Shown one piece after another: positions 16,251-24,813 of a DNA stretch of 37,610 nt (position 1 is the stretch's first letter; every line of letters begins with the position of its first letter). The position numbers and the translations under genes are program-made. The stretch comes from an uncultured Erysipelotrichaceae bacterium (GTDB taxonomy: Bacteria; Bacillota_I; Bacilli_A; RF39; UBA660), in the NCBI GenBank assembly GCA_902798815.1, contig CADBYH010000014.1, positions 1 through 37,610 on the forward strand, given 5' to 3'. A model generated the notes under the pieces. It worked only from the letters and a program-made list of their open reading frames with translations. It searched no databases and had not been told where the DNA came from.

Positions 16251-16802
16251 TTATTTCACCTTCTTTATTAAAACTTTTACATATTCTATAATTTCTTCAT
16301 TACTTGCAAGTTTGCCTCTTGCTTTTTCTCCACATGCAAGATGTCCAATTACAGGATCAATAAATTTATAACCGTGTTTTTTTAATTTACTAATATTATC
16401 CTGAACAATTGGATTATCATACATATTATTATTCATCGCAGGCGCAAAAACAACATTTGCTTTTGTAGCCATAATAGTTGTAGATAACATATCATCTGCA
16501 ATTCCATTAGCAATCTTACCAATAATATTTGCAGTTGCAGGTACTACTAAAAATAAATCTGCTTTCTGTGCCAAAGAAATATGATGAATATCATAAAAAA
16601 AGTCTCTATCAAACATATCTACAGTTACTTTATTTTGAGATAATATTTCTAATGTTAAAGGATTAACAAATTTAGTTGCATTTTCAGTCATTATAACATC
16701 AACATTTGCACCATTTTGAGTTAAATAACTTACTATTCCACACACTTTATATACTGCAATACCTCCAGTAACTCCCAAAACAATATTTAAATTATTAAAC
16801 AT
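16251..16802 (-). CDS. coaC: Phosphopantothenoylcysteine decarboxylase, stand-alone type
   Basis: An FMN-dependent flavoprotein that decarboxylates 4'-phosphopantothenoylcysteine to phosphopantetheine. Visible motifs: the N-terminal GVTGGIAVYK, catalytic His in DIHHISLAQ (about 75), the PAMNNNMYDN substrate clamp, and LACGEKARGKLA with the catalytic Cys. At 183 aa it is the normal single-domain length. It is first in the coaC-coaB pair. It starts 89 bases from the divergent LysR gene, an arrangement in which LysR proteins often control the neighbour. Confidence 0.94.
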   Translation of the reverse strand: MFNNLNIVLGVTGGIAVYKVCGIVSYLTQNGANVDVIMTENATKFVNPLTLEILSQNKVTVDMFDRDFFYDIHHISLAQKADLFLVVPATANIIGKIANGIADDMLSTTIMATKANVVFAPAMNNNMYDNPIVQDNISKLKKHGYKFIDPVIGHLACGEKARGKLASNEEIIEYVKVLIKKVK

Positions 16803-16841
16803 AAAATCACTTCCTTATACATACATTTTATTAAACCATTA

Positions 16842-16871
16842 TTGATAAGTAAAATATATATATGTTATTAT
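16842..16871 (+). promoter_or_regulatory. Promoter of the LysR gene
   Basis: TTGATA (16842-16847), 18-base spacer, TATTAT (16866-16871), followed by the ribosome site AAGGAG (16878-16883). It lies in the 89-base divergent gap with coaC, so regulator autocontrol is possible. Confidence 0.55.
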
Positions 16872-16891
16872 ATTAATAAGGAGTGCTTATA

Positions 16892-17764
16892 ATGAATATA
16901 GATTTAGAATTATATAGAATTTTTTATATAGTAGCAAAAAACAAACATATGACTAGAGCAAGTGAAGAACTTCATATCTCACAACCAGCAATCAGTCAAT
17001 CAATAAAAAAACTTGAATCACAACTTGGAGGAGTACTATTTATTAGAAGCAATAAGGGAATGGAATTAACAAACGAAGGAAAAATGTTTTACGACTATGT
17101 AAAAGGAGCAATAGAATTAATTAATAATGCCGAAAATGAATTCACAACATTTAAAGATCTTTCTAAAGGAGAGATAAAAATAGGAGCATCTACAACATTA
17201 ACAAAAATTGTATTACTAGATGCAATAAAAAAATTTCATATAGATTATCCCAATATAAATATAAATATTACTAATGATCTTACAAGCAATCTAATTATTG
17301 ATCTACAAAAAGGAAAATTAGATTTCATAATATATAATGAAGGTGATATAGAAGAAAAAAATATCAAAACAAATATACTCTGTGAAATAAATCAAGGATT
17401 TATATATAATGAAGAATACTTTAAAGATAATATAAAATCATTCAATGACCTAAATAAATATCCTTTAATTTTTCAAAAAAAAGAATCAAATAGTAGAAAA
17501 TTCATAGATAATTTTTTAATCAAAAAGAATGTTTTATTAACACCAAAAACAGAAGTAGTAAGTCAAGATCTTGTTCTTGAATTTACAAATATAGGTTTTG
17601 GTATTGGTTTTGGAATAATAGAATTAGCAAAAAAGAATTATCCAAATCTAAAAGAATTAAAAATAAACAAAGAATTATCAAAAACAAAAATATATATTGC
17701 AAAAAACAAAAATATAACTCTACCATTTGCAAGCAAAAAACTTGTTGAATATATAAAAAAATGA
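16892..17764 (+). CDS. LysR-family transcriptional regulator
   Basis: Residues 1-60 form the LysR winged helix-turn-helix: ELYRIFYIVAKNKHMTRASEELHISQ followed by PAISQSIKKLESQLGGVLFIR. The substrate-binding domain starts near residue 88 (GEIKIGASTTLTKIVLLDAI). The in-frame GTG at 16883 overlaps the AAGGAG ribosome site, which is spaced 8 bases from the ATG at 16892; that ATG gives 290 aa, the usual LysR length. It is divergent from coaC-coaB and convergent with pnuC. The effector is unknown. The gene ends in TGA, which helps to show the standard genetic code. Confidence 0.93.
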   Translation: MNIDLELYRIFYIVAKNKHMTRASEELHISQPAISQSIKKLESQLGGVLFIRSNKGMELTNEGKMFYDYVKGAIELINNAENEFTTFKDLSKGEIKIGASTTLTKIVLLDAIKKFHIDYPNININITNDLTSNLIIDLQKGKLDFIIYNEGDIEEKNIKTNILCEINQGFIYNEEYFKDNIKSFNDLNKYPLIFQKKESNSRKFIDNFLIKKNVLLTPKTEVVSQDLVLEFTNIGFGIGFGIIELAKKNYPNLKELKINKELSKTKIYIAKNKNITLPFASKKLVEYIKK

Positions 17765-17781
17765 GATAACTCTCATTTTTT
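17756..17781. terminator. Bidirectional terminator between LysR gene and pnuC
   Basis: An 11-bp perfect stem (17756-17766 with 17771-17781) with a TAAC loop, A-run before and T-run after. Confidence 0.88.
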
Positions 17782-18524
17782 TATTCATTATTTTTATTTC
17801 TTTCTTTATTAAGTTTATGCCAATTTATAAATCCAATAATCGCCATTATTAAATATATGCTTTTCTTCGTTAAATACACTAAATCAAAATGTACAATGTA
17901 CATTACAACAGCTATTATATCAGTAATAATCCACCAAAAATATTGTTCTTTAAATCTAAACATTTCAAGTATTACAGCTATTATACCAATACTTAATGTA
18001 AAAGCATCAAGCCATGCCACTTCGCCATTAACTTTAACTAATATATAATGATAAATGATTCCTCCTACAACAATTAATACAGTTGTTATAATATTTTGTA
18101 CAAAAGAAAGTCTTTTCGTTTTTGTTTTTTCAATTAATTTTATATCTCTATGTTTTGACCATAAGTACCATGAAATAAAATTAATTGGTAAATAAAATAA
18201 AACCTCCAAGAAAAATGTGCCAAAAATTCTGTTATATAACAAGAAAATTGCATACACAATAGTATTTACCGTTGCAAAAATAAAATTAGAAATATTTGCT
18301 TTAGCACAAAAGAAAATACAAATAACACCACAAACAGCACTAACAAAATTAATTAATGTTAACCATAACGGAGTTTTACCTGGATTAACAAGTGAATCAT
18401 AAACCGCATAACCAGCAATAGCAATCATAATTATAATCATTATAATTTCATACCACTTCAATTCCTTAAAACTTTTTATAATATTTTTAAATTTCTTTTC
18501 ATTAGATAATCTTATACTATCCAT
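17781..18524 (-). CDS. pnuC: Nicotinamide riboside transporter PnuC
   Basis: An inner-membrane facilitator for nicotinamide riboside. The 247-aa protein has about seven TM helices and the family's paired aromatic motifs, NFISWYLWSKH (about 108-118) and QYFWWIITD in the second half. It overlaps the upstream adenylyltransferase-like gene by 13 bases, so import and metabolism of the NAD precursor are co-expressed. The basic N-terminus starts MDSIRLSNEKK. Confidence 0.92.
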   Translation of the reverse strand: MDSIRLSNEKKFKNIIKSFKELKWYEIIMIIIMIAIAGYAVYDSLVNPGKTPLWLTLINFVSAVCGVICIFFCAKANISNFIFATVNTIVYAIFLLYNRIFGTFFLEVLFYLPINFISWYLWSKHRDIKLIEKTKTKRLSFVQNIITTVLIVVGGIIYHYILVKVNGEVAWLDAFTLSIGIIAVILEMFRFKEQYFWWIITDIIAVVMYIVHFDLVYLTKKSIYLIMAIIGFINWHKLNKERNKNNE

Positions 18525-19006
18525 TTTTCTCTCTCCTTTTCATTTTTTATTTTTCTCAACATAGTTCCACTAACTGGATACTTAACTCTCTTATAATCAA
18601 CCATTCTATGAATTGCTTCAGGATAAGCACGTTTAAAATATGGTTCATATGAAGGTTCAGAACTATATACAGCATCTAACCTATCACCTACATATTTTCT
18701 TACTAAAGGAGTTTCAGCATCCCAGTCTTCTTCACCATTAGATAACCTACACTTAGAAACATCTATAAAAACAGGTATAGCATTTTTATAATAATTACAT
18801 ATATTTATAACTTGTTTTTTTCTTGTATCAAGCAATAAATATAAACTATTATCATTCAATAAAATATGTTCTTCATCAGATCCATTACAAAAAAGAATAA
18901 CGTAAACACAATCACACTCACTACAAGCAACATCTATACAATATTTATGTCCTTTATGCATAGGCATGAATTTACCACCATACATACCTATCTTATATTT
19001 CTTCAT
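18512..19006 (-). CDS. NadR-type nicotinamide-nucleotide adenylyltransferase domain protein
   Basis: A cytidylyltransferase-fold nucleotidyltransferase, most likely converting NMN to NAD. GGKFMPMHKGHKYCID at residues 10-25 carries the HxGH motif of NadR-type NMNATs. The C-terminal KYPVSGTMLRK matches the [I/V]SGT motif. At 164 aa it has neither the helix-turn-helix nor the nicotinamide riboside kinase domain of full NadR, so phosphorylation of imported NR must be done elsewhere. The ribosome site AAAGGAG precedes the ATG. It is first gene of an operon with pnuC. The substrate is inferred from this partnership. Confidence 0.85.
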   Translation of the reverse strand: MKKYKIGMYGGKFMPMHKGHKYCIDVACSECDCVYVILFCNGSDEEHILLNDNSLYLLLDTRKKQVINICNYYKNAIPVFIDVSKCRLSNGEEDWDAETPLVRKYVGDRLDAVYSSEPSYEPYFKRAYPEAIHRMVDYKRVKYPVSGTMLRKIKNEKEREKWIV

Positions 19007-19020
19007 AACAACTCCTTTCT

Positions 19021-19039
19021 TATTAACTATTTGTTAATA
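19021..19039 (-). promoter_or_regulatory. Operator O1 of the NAD-salvage operon
   Basis: Perfect inverted repeat TATTAAC-TATTT-GTTAATA in the 5' untranslated part, just upstream of the ribosome site. The same 7-5-7 motif recurs with one mismatch at 19073-19091. The binding protein is unknown. Confidence 0.6.
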
Positions 19040-19069
19040 TCATATTTTAAAAATAATACAGTGCGCATC

Positions 19070-19094
19070 TGTTATTAACATTATATTAATAACA
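19070..19094 (-). promoter_or_regulatory. Operator O2 overlapping the promoter of the NAD-salvage operon
   Basis: A perfect inverted repeat with 9-base arms (TGTTATTAA at 19070-19078, TTAATAACA at 19086-19094). It covers the -10 box and contains a copy of the O1 motif at 19073-19091. The centres of O1 and O2 are 52 bases apart, about five helical turns. Confidence 0.65.
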
Positions 19095-19108
19095 TTAAAA
19101 TTTGTCAA
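19080..19108 (-). promoter_or_regulatory. Consensus sigma-A promoter of the NAD-salvage operon
   Basis: On the minus strand TTGACA (19108-19103), exactly 17 bases, TATAAT (19085-19080). A full consensus promoter such as this normally needs a repressor, in line with the overlapping O2. Confidence 0.85.
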
Positions 19109-19123
19109 TACCAAAATAAAAAA

Positions 19124-19143
19124 ACATTGATAAAAATCAACAT
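19124..19143 (-). terminator. Weak terminator of the 133-aa gene
   Basis: On the minus strand an 8-bp stem with two G-T wobbles and a four-base loop, followed by TTTTTTT. Weaker than the other hairpins in the window. Confidence 0.45.
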
Positions 19144-19144
19144 T

Positions 19145-19546
19145 TTACAAAGTACTTAATTTTGATAAATTTTTTGATAATGAAATAACCTCCGGTGAGA
19201 TCAATTCTATTCTATTATCTACCGCAACATAATTTTCAACAATTATGTTTTCCAAATTATTCATCATTTTTTTCAATTCATCCTGAATATAATGCATCTG
19301 AATACAATGTGGAGATTTATCAACTGACACAAAAACAATTTTTTTAACTTTCCCAGTTCTTAATATTCCACCAACTTTTGTAATTACCATATTAACATGA
19401 GTCTCTTCAAGACAAACACTATAAATATTTGAAGATATCTTTTCTATTTCAGAAAAAGCTTTAGGTTGCATAAATTTTAAACAACTTCCTGCAACAATTA
19501 AAACCTCATCTACATCATATATATTTGTTTCCATTAATCTTTTCAT
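19145..19546 (-). CDS. Conserved-looking protein of unknown function, 133 aa
   Basis: I do not recognise a named family. The order of strands and helices suggests a small alpha/beta fold: VDEVLIVAGSCLKF, then IYSVCLEETHVNMVITKVGG, then KVKKIVFVSVDKSPHCIQMHYIQDELKKMM, then NIIVENYVAVD. Cysteines at about 22, 45 and 81 together with His84 could bind a metal or form an active site, but the spacing matches no motif I know. There is no signal or TM segment. GGGAG lies 7 bases before the ATG. It sits between tmRNA and the NAD-salvage operon. The dense pattern of motifs suggests a real, conserved enzyme or regulator. Confidence 0.7.
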   Translation of the reverse strand: MKRLMETNIYDVDEVLIVAGSCLKFMQPKAFSEIEKISSNIYSVCLEETHVNMVITKVGGILRTGKVKKIVFVSVDKSPHCIQMHYIQDELKKMMNNLENIIVENYVAVDNRIELISPEVISLSKNLSKLSTL

Positions 19547-19564
19547 AAATAAACTCCCTATATC

Positions 19565-19588
19565 AAAAAAATATTAGAAAAACTAATA
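19565..19588 (-). terminator. Terminator of tmRNA
   Basis: On the minus strand TATTAG-TTTTT-CTAATA followed by a T-run, 17 bases beyond the mature tmRNA 3' end. Confidence 0.8.
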
Positions 19589-19604
19589 CTATTATATATA
19601 AATA

Positions 19605-19988
19605 TGGTGGAGCTGAGGAGAATCGAACTCCTGTCCGAAAAAAGCGATACATAAACATCTACAAGCTTAGTTAACTAATTGTTAATCATATAATTTCCAA
19701 GTAGTTAACGACCAAGAAACTATATTAGTCTAAAAATTCTTTCTATTCCCTAGACAAAGAATAGATATAACCTATAAAAATGAACCTCTGAATAATCTCT
19801 AGGTTAAGATTAAAAAGAAGCGCTAGCCTTATTAATTATATTAGGCAAAAGCAACTGCTTGGCGTCCACCAAACATATTTGCTATAGCATTTTTTAATTT
19901 TGTTGCATTTATTTTTTTTAGCGTTTTACGTGAACAACACGACTTGCAATCTATGCTCAACCAATCCCGTCGAAACCATATCAGCCCC
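19605..19988 (-). ncRNA. ssrA: Transfer-messenger RNA (tmRNA)
   Basis: Rescues stalled ribosomes together with SmpB. The 5' end GGGGCUG (from 19988) pairs with CAGCUCC at the 3' end in a 7-bp acceptor stem with one wobble. The 3' CCA is encoded (19607-19605). The T-arm contains GTTCGATTC and the 5' part the conserved TTTCGACGGGATTGG. The tag frame resumes at GCA (19906-19904) after an AAAAAAAATAAAT stretch that parallels the region before the E. coli resume codon. It ends at TAA (19843-19841). The encoded part is 21 residues, beginning ATKLKN and ending AVAFA; one more Ala comes from the charged tRNA-like domain. At 384 nt the RNA is a normal one-piece form. This RNA and its flanks fill the only gap of over 300 bases without a protein gene. 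Confidence 0.97.
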
Positions 19989-19996
19989 GTAGAAGA

Positions 19997-20005
19997 ATTA
20001 TACCA
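19997..20005 (-). promoter_or_regulatory. Extended -10 promoter of tmRNA
   Basis: TGGTATAAT on the minus strand, with eight bases to the first base of mature tmRNA. The upstream T-rich tract has no clear -35. Confidence 0.7.
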
Positions 20006-20081
20006 TAAAATGTAAAAAAAATAAATATCAAATCAAGCAATACCAACAAAACAAAAAACAGATTAAAACAAAAACGTAAAA

Positions 20082-20097
20082 TGTTGCAAATGCAACA
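20082..20097 (+). promoter_or_regulatory. Palindromic operator candidate upstream of pflB
   Basis: Perfect inverted repeat TGTTGCA-AA-TGCAACA, about 20 bases upstream of candidate -10 boxes (TATGAT 20114-20119 or TACAAT 20119-20124). It may bind a redox or catabolite regulator such as Rex or a CRP/FNR-type protein, but it does not match either textbook site exactly. The rest of 20006-20143 shows no further structure. Confidence 0.5.
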
Positions 20098-20143
20098 AGA
20101 GTTTTATTTTTAATATGATACAATAATGCAGGAGGTAGATAAA

Positions 20144-22384
20144 ATGATAGCAAAAAACGAATGGAATGGTTTCAACGAAGGTGAATGGTGCTATGAAATA
20201 AATGTTAGTAACTTCATCAAAAAGAATTATAAATTATATACAGGTGGAGAAGAATTCTTAGAAGATGCTACTCCAAAAACTAAAAGAATACTAAAAGTAT
20301 ATGAAGATATATGTAAAGAAGAAGTAAAAAAGCATGTAATTGATATTGATGTAGATACACCAGCTGGCATAAATGCTTTTAAACCTGGATACATTTCTAA
20401 AGAAGATGATGTTATCGTTGGTCTACAAACTGATGCATTATGTAAAAGAAGTATTGTACCAAAAGGTGGATTAAAAATGCTTTATCAAGAATTAGATGCA
20501 TATGGTTACAAAATGAACAAAAATCTTGATAAGTTTTTAAATAGTAATTTAGTAAAAACTCATAACGACGGAGTATTTGACGCCTATACAAAAGAAATAA
20601 GAAATGCAAGACACAACAAATTATTAACTGGACTACCAGATGCGTATGGTAGAGGTCGTATTATTGGTGACTATAGAAGAATTGCCCTTTATGGAACTGA
20701 AAAACTAATGGCAGAAAAATATGAAGAATGGGATAAAATGAAAATCAAATCAATGGACGAAGAAACAATTAGACTTCGTGAAGAAATTGCCATGCAATAT
20801 AAAGCATTAGACGAAATTAGACAAATGGCAGAAGGTTATGGATTTGATATATCTAACCCTGCAAAAAACGCAAAAGAAGCAGTTCAATGGACATACTTTG
20901 GTTATCTTGCAGCAATCAAAGAAAATAATGGTGCAGCTATGTCTCTAGGAAGAGTTGATGCCTTCTTTGATATATATTTCCAAAGAGATTTTAAACGTGG
21001 AGAATTAACAGAAAAAGAAGCACAAGAAATAATTGATAATTTTGTTATTAAATTACGTGCTGCAAGACACTTAAGAACACCTGAATATGATGAGTTATTT
21101 TCCGGAGATCCAACCTGGGTAACATGTTCCCTAGGAGGAATGACAACAGAAGGAAAAATAATGGTTACAAAAACATCATTCAGAATTTTACATACACTAG
21201 AAAATCTTGAAAGTGCACCAGAACCAAACATGACAGTTCTATGGGCTCAAAATCTACCAGAAGAATGGAAAAAATATTGTGCAAAAATATCAATAAAAAC
21301 AGATTCAGTTCAATATGAAAATGATGACTTAATGAAAAGAACCATGGGAGATGATTATGCTATTGCTTGCTGTGTCTCATCAATGAGAGTTGGAAAAGAT
21401 ATGCAATTCTTTGGAGCAAGATGTAACTTAGCAAAAGCATTATTATATTCAATTAATGGTGGAATAGATGAAATAAAAAGAAATATAGTTATTAAAGGTT
21501 TTGATAAAAATACAGATGAATACTTAGATTATGAATCTGTTAAAAAGAATTATTGGAAAATGTTAAAAGAAGTTGCCAGAATTTATAGCGACGCAATGAA
21601 TATTATCCATTATATGCATGATAAATATGCATATGAAGCAGGTCAAATGGCATTACATGATACAAATGTTAATAGACTTATGGCATACGGTGTAGCAGGT
21701 TTTTCAGTAGCAGTAGATTCTCTATCAGCAATAAAATACGCCAAAGTAAAACCAATTCGTGATGAAGATGGTATAACAGTTGATTTTGAAATAGAAGGAG
21801 ACTTTCCACGATATGGAAACGATGATGATAGAGTTGATGAAATTGGAAAAGAGTTATTAGAAAAATTTTACAAAGAACTATCTTCACATAAATGTTATAG
21901 AAATGCAAAACCAACATTATCAGTACTAACAATAACATCAAATGTTGTATATGGACATAATACAGGAGCAACTCCAGACGGAAGAAAGTCAGGAGTACCT
22001 TTTGCCCCAGGAGCAAATCCAATGCATGGAAGAGATACATCAGGAGCAATTGCATCATTAAACTCAGTAGCAAAACTAGACTGGGAAAACATTTGTAGAG
22101 ATGGAATATCAAATACATTCTCAATAATTCCAAATACACTTGGAAAATATAGTAAAGAAAGAATTGATAACTTAGTACAATTATTAGATGGATATTTTTC
22201 ACAAGGTGCCCATCATTTAAATGTAAATGTTTTAGATAGAAAAACATTACAAGATGCTATGGAAAACCCAGAAAAATACCCTCTATTAACAATAAGAGTA
22301 TCTGGATATGCTGTAAGATTTAATAAACTTACAAGAGAACAACAAGAAGAAGTTATTATGAGAACATTCCATGAGTCAATCTAA
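20144..22384 (+). CDS. pflB: Pyruvate formate-lyase
   Basis: A glycyl-radical enzyme splitting pyruvate plus CoA into acetyl-CoA and formate under anaerobic conditions. The catalytic Cys pair is Cys409-Cys410 in IACCVSSM. The glycyl radical site is Gly721 in RVSGYAVRF near the C-terminus. The protein is 746 aa, as usual. The in-frame ATG at 20126 lies in front of the AGGAGG ribosome site (20130-20135), so the ATG at 20144 is the start. The gene overlaps pflA by 14 bases. It lies on the opposite strand between tmRNA and smpB, which are neighbours in many Bacillota. Confidence 0.97.
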   Translation: MIAKNEWNGFNEGEWCYEINVSNFIKKNYKLYTGGEEFLEDATPKTKRILKVYEDICKEEVKKHVIDIDVDTPAGINAFKPGYISKEDDVIVGLQTDALCKRSIVPKGGLKMLYQELDAYGYKMNKNLDKFLNSNLVKTHNDGVFDAYTKEIRNARHNKLLTGLPDAYGRGRIIGDYRRIALYGTEKLMAEKYEEWDKMKIKSMDEETIRLREEIAMQYKALDEIRQMAEGYGFDISNPAKNAKEAVQWTYFGYLAAIKENNGAAMSLGRVDAFFDIYFQRDFKRGELTEKEAQEIIDNFVIKLRAARHLRTPEYDELFSGDPTWVTCSLGGMTTEGKIMVTKTSFRILHTLENLESAPEPNMTVLWAQNLPEEWKKYCAKISIKTDSVQYENDDLMKRTMGDDYAIACCVSSMRVGKDMQFFGARCNLAKALLYSINGGIDEIKRNIVIKGFDKNTDEYLDYESVKKNYWKMLKEVARIYSDAMNIIHYMHDKYAYEAGQMALHDTNVNRLMAYGVAGFSVAVDSLSAIKYAKVKPIRDEDGITVDFEIEGDFPRYGNDDDRVDEIGKELLEKFYKELSSHKCYRNAKPTLSVLTITSNVVYGHNTGATPDGRKSGVPFAPGANPMHGRDTSGAIASLNSVAKLDWENICRDGISNTFSIIPNTLGKYSKERIDNLVQLLDGYFSQGAHHLNVNVLDRKTLQDAMENPEKYPLLTIRVSGYAVRFNKLTREQQEEVIMRTFHESI

Positions 22385-23102
22385 AGCAAAAATTAGTAAA
22401 ATTGAATCATTTAGTACGATTGATGGTCCAGGCATAAGAACAACAATATTTTTTAGTAAATGTAATTTAAGATGCAAATACTGTCATAATCCAGAAACAT
22501 GGTATCAATCAGAAAATGAATACACTGTAGATGATTTATATAATAAAATAATAAGAAATAAACCTTACTTTAAGAATAATGGTGGTGTAACATTCTCAGG
22601 AGGAGAGCCTCTTCTACACAGTGAATATCTAATTGATCTTTGCAAAAAACTTAAAAAAGAAAAAATACATATAGCATTAGACACAGCTGGTATTGGAAAA
22701 GGTGATTATAAAGAAATACTTAAATATGTTGATTTAATACTATTAGACATAAAACATATAACTAGAGAAGGATATATTGACATTACTCAAACAGACAATT
22801 TTAATAAGTTTGAAGTATTTATTAAAGAACTAAATAAGAGTAATAAAGATATATGGATTAGACAAGTAATAATACCTGAAGTAAATGATAATAAAAATTA
22901 TATAAATTCGTTAGTAAAATATTTAAATGAGAATTTTAATAATATTAAAAAGATTGAATTTCTTCCATTCCATACTTTAGGATTTAGCAAATATGAAAAA
23001 TTAAAACTTAATAATCCATATAAAAATAAACAAGCAATGGATGAAGAAAAATGCAATAAATTATATGATTATTTTATTGAAAGATACAAAAAAGAACAAT
23101 AA
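22371..23102 (+). CDS. pflA: Pyruvate formate-lyase activating enzyme
   Basis: A radical SAM enzyme that installs the glycyl radical on PflB. The 4Fe-4S cluster motif CNLRCKYC uses Cys31, Cys35 and Cys38. [14 protein letters not shown] before it and [10 protein letters not shown] after it are classic PflA landmarks. Its start lies within the end of pflB, with no strong ribosome site of its own, so expression depends on translational coupling. It is 243 aa, as normal, and followed by a strong bidirectional terminator. Confidence 0.96.
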   Translation: MSQSKAKISKIESFSTIDGPGIRTTIFFSKCNLRCKYCHNPETWYQSENEYTVDDLYNKIIRNKPYFKNNGGVTFSGGEPLLHSEYLIDLCKKLKKEKIHIALDTAGIGKGDYKEILKYVDLILLDIKHITREGYIDITQTDNFNKFEVFIKELNKSNKDIWIRQVIIPEVNDNKNYINSLVKYLNENFNNIKKIEFLPFHTLGFSKYEKLKLNNPYKNKQAMDEEKCNKLYDYFIERYKKEQ

Positions 23103-23115
23103 ATGTTCTTTTTTT
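23088..23115. terminator. Bidirectional terminator between pflA and smpB
   Basis: An 11-bp stem (23088-23098 with 23104-23114) around ATAAA. T-runs occur in both directions; it probably ends the smpB operon as well. Confidence 0.8.
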
Positions 23116-23152
23116 GTTATAAAAAATGTTATATTAATACACAAAACATAAT

Positions 23153-23593
23153 TTATTTGTAATTTTTTATGTTCTTTTTTATTTCTCTATTTAAATCTCT
23201 TTCTTTTATTGTTTCTCTCTTATCGTAAGTTTTCTTTCCTTTGCATACTCCTAATAAAACTTTTAATTTATTATCTTTGAAATACAATTTTAACGGAATC
23301 AAAGTAAGTCCTTCTAAAGTAATCTTTTCAGATATTTTTTTTATTTCTTTTTTATGTAACAACAATTTTCTTGTTCTAGTTTCATTATGATTGAAGATAT
23401 TTCCTTCCTTATATTGATTAACAAACATATTAAGAAGAAAAACTTCTCCATTTTTAACTATTCCATATGAATCTTTAATATTACAATGCCCTTCACGGAT
23501 TGACTTAATTTCAGTTCCGGTCAATACAATTCCTGCTTCGTATTCTTCTTCTATAAAATAATCAAATTTAGCTCTTCTATTAAATATCTCCAT
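23153..23593 (-). CDS. smpB: SsrA-binding protein SmpB
   Basis: Binds the tRNA-like part of tmRNA and places it in the empty ribosomal A site. The 146-aa protein has the OB-fold landmarks NRRAKFDYFIEEEYEAGIVL, GTEIKSIREGHCNIKDSY and LLLHKKEI. The C-terminal tail starting at KGKKTYDKRETIKERD is the part that enters the mRNA channel. It is the last gene of rnr-capA-smpB, with five bases to the upstream gene. Its RNA partner ssrA lies 3.2 kb away on the same strand, beyond pflBA. Confidence 0.97.
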   Translation of the reverse strand: MEIFNRRAKFDYFIEEEYEAGIVLTGTEIKSIREGHCNIKDSYGIVKNGEVFLLNMFVNQYKEGNIFNHNETRTRKLLLHKKEIKKISEKITLEGLTLIPLKLYFKDNKLKVLLGVCKGKKTYDKRETIKERDLNREIKKNIKNYK

Positions 23594-23598
23594 TTAAA

Positions 23599-24810
23599 TC
23601 ACTCCCAAGTAAGTCCCCATGTTAAATTTGGATAATTTTCATTAACAATAGCTTTATATTTTTCATACAGTGCCGCATGATTTCTCAATTGATTATCCTC
23701 TAATTTCGGATAAGGAATAACTCTAAAATTTGTACTATATCCTCTACTTTGATTAGTTACTGTATATAATAGTTCTGCTTTTGGATCAACAACTGTATTT
23801 GTAATACTATCATCAACATCGATATGTTTCTTTAAAGTAACCTCCATAGCAAGCCCGGTATAATTATCTACATCCAACTGATCACTAATAAAATTACCTA
23901 AAGAATATATTACAAAAGTCTTGTTATCATTTATATATTCAACAGTTTGAATAACATGAGGATGTGCACCTATTATTAAATCAACTCCAAGATCAGATAA
24001 ATAAGCAGCTATTTCATCTTGTTTATAATCTTTCTTAAAAGAATATTCTGTTCCCCAATGCATAGCAACAATCACAAAATCAACTTTATCTCTAACCAAT
24101 TCAATATCTGCTTTTGCCTTTTCAGGAGAATAAACATTATTTAAATAATCTTTTCCTATTGGAGTCTCTAAACCGTTTGTCCATATAGTATATGAAATAA
24201 ATGCATACTTAATATTATTAACTTCATATATTTTTGAAACACTTGCTGTTCTTTCTTCTTGACTTGACCATTGTCCTGAAGCAGCAATATCAGAATGAGA
24301 TTTCCAATATTCAACTGATTTCAACACTCCTGCTTCACCTTTATCCATAGTATGATTAGTCGCTAAAGAAACCATATTAAATCCAGCATCAATAAATGCA
24401 TCCCCAACTTCTTGAGGAGAATTAAATCTAGGATAACTTGATACCCCCAATTCTTTACCACCAAGAACAGTTTCTTGATTATAATATGCTAAATCATATT
24501 TTGAAACAATTGGCTTCATATATTCTAATTGTGGTTTAAAATCATAAGATCCATCAGATTGTTTAGCATCATTATAAACTCCCCAATGAATTAATGCATC
24601 TCCAACCATAAATATTTTTGCTTCATAATCAATTGCTTTTTTTTCTTTCTTTTTCTTTTCAACAACCTTCTTATCTTTATTTTTCTTCTCAAAGATTTTT
24701 GATTTATATAAACCAAAAACAGTTCCACCAACAACAATTATTACAAGAAATACAATCAAAATAATTTTAGGCCATTTTTTCATCTTTCGTTTAACTTTTT
24801 TTCTGCTCAT
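23599..24810 (-). CDS. CapA-family (PgsA-like) membrane-anchored metallophosphatase-fold protein
   Basis: Belongs to the family named after poly-gamma-glutamate capsule protein CapA/PgsA. The N-terminus is highly basic with one TM segment (about 15-34) and a Lys-rich linker. The extracellular domain has the metallophosphoesterase-like motifs MVGDALIHWG (68-77), ATNHTMDKG, AMHWGTEYS, GAHPHVIQ and YSLGNF. It sits between rnr and smpB with gaps of 3 and 5 bases, so all three are co-transcribed. No capB or capC is visible, so capsule synthesis is not implied. A wall or polymer hydrolase role is possible. Confidence 0.9.
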   Translation of the reverse strand: MSRKKVKRKMKKWPKIILIVFLVIIVVGGTVFGLYKSKIFEKKNKDKKVVEKKKKEKKAIDYEAKIFMVGDALIHWGVYNDAKQSDGSYDFKPQLEYMKPIVSKYDLAYYNQETVLGGKELGVSSYPRFNSPQEVGDAFIDAGFNMVSLATNHTMDKGEAGVLKSVEYWKSHSDIAASGQWSSQEERTASVSKIYEVNNIKYAFISYTIWTNGLETPIGKDYLNNVYSPEKAKADIELVRDKVDFVIVAMHWGTEYSFKKDYKQDEIAAYLSDLGVDLIIGAHPHVIQTVEYINDNKTFVIYSLGNFISDQLDVDNYTGLAMEVTLKKHIDVDDSITNTVVDPKAELLYTVTNQSRGYSTNFRVIPYPKLEDNQLRNHAALYEKYKAIVNENYPNLTWGLTWE

Positions 24811-24813
24811 AGA

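Noticed and set aside
4170..17764. Possible reassignment of TGA to Trp, as in mollicutes
   Set aside because: Well-placed TGA stops end two genes (4170-4172 and 17762-17764) next to their terminator or the following start, and Trp is TGG.
20006..20143. Possible riboswitch in the pflB leader
   Set aside because: Only a short palindrome is present; the candidate transcript leader is too short for a known riboswitch.
21678..22247. 189-residue reading frame on the minus strand inside pflB
   Set aside because: Leu/His-rich shadow of pflB codons with no ribosome site or recognisable domain.
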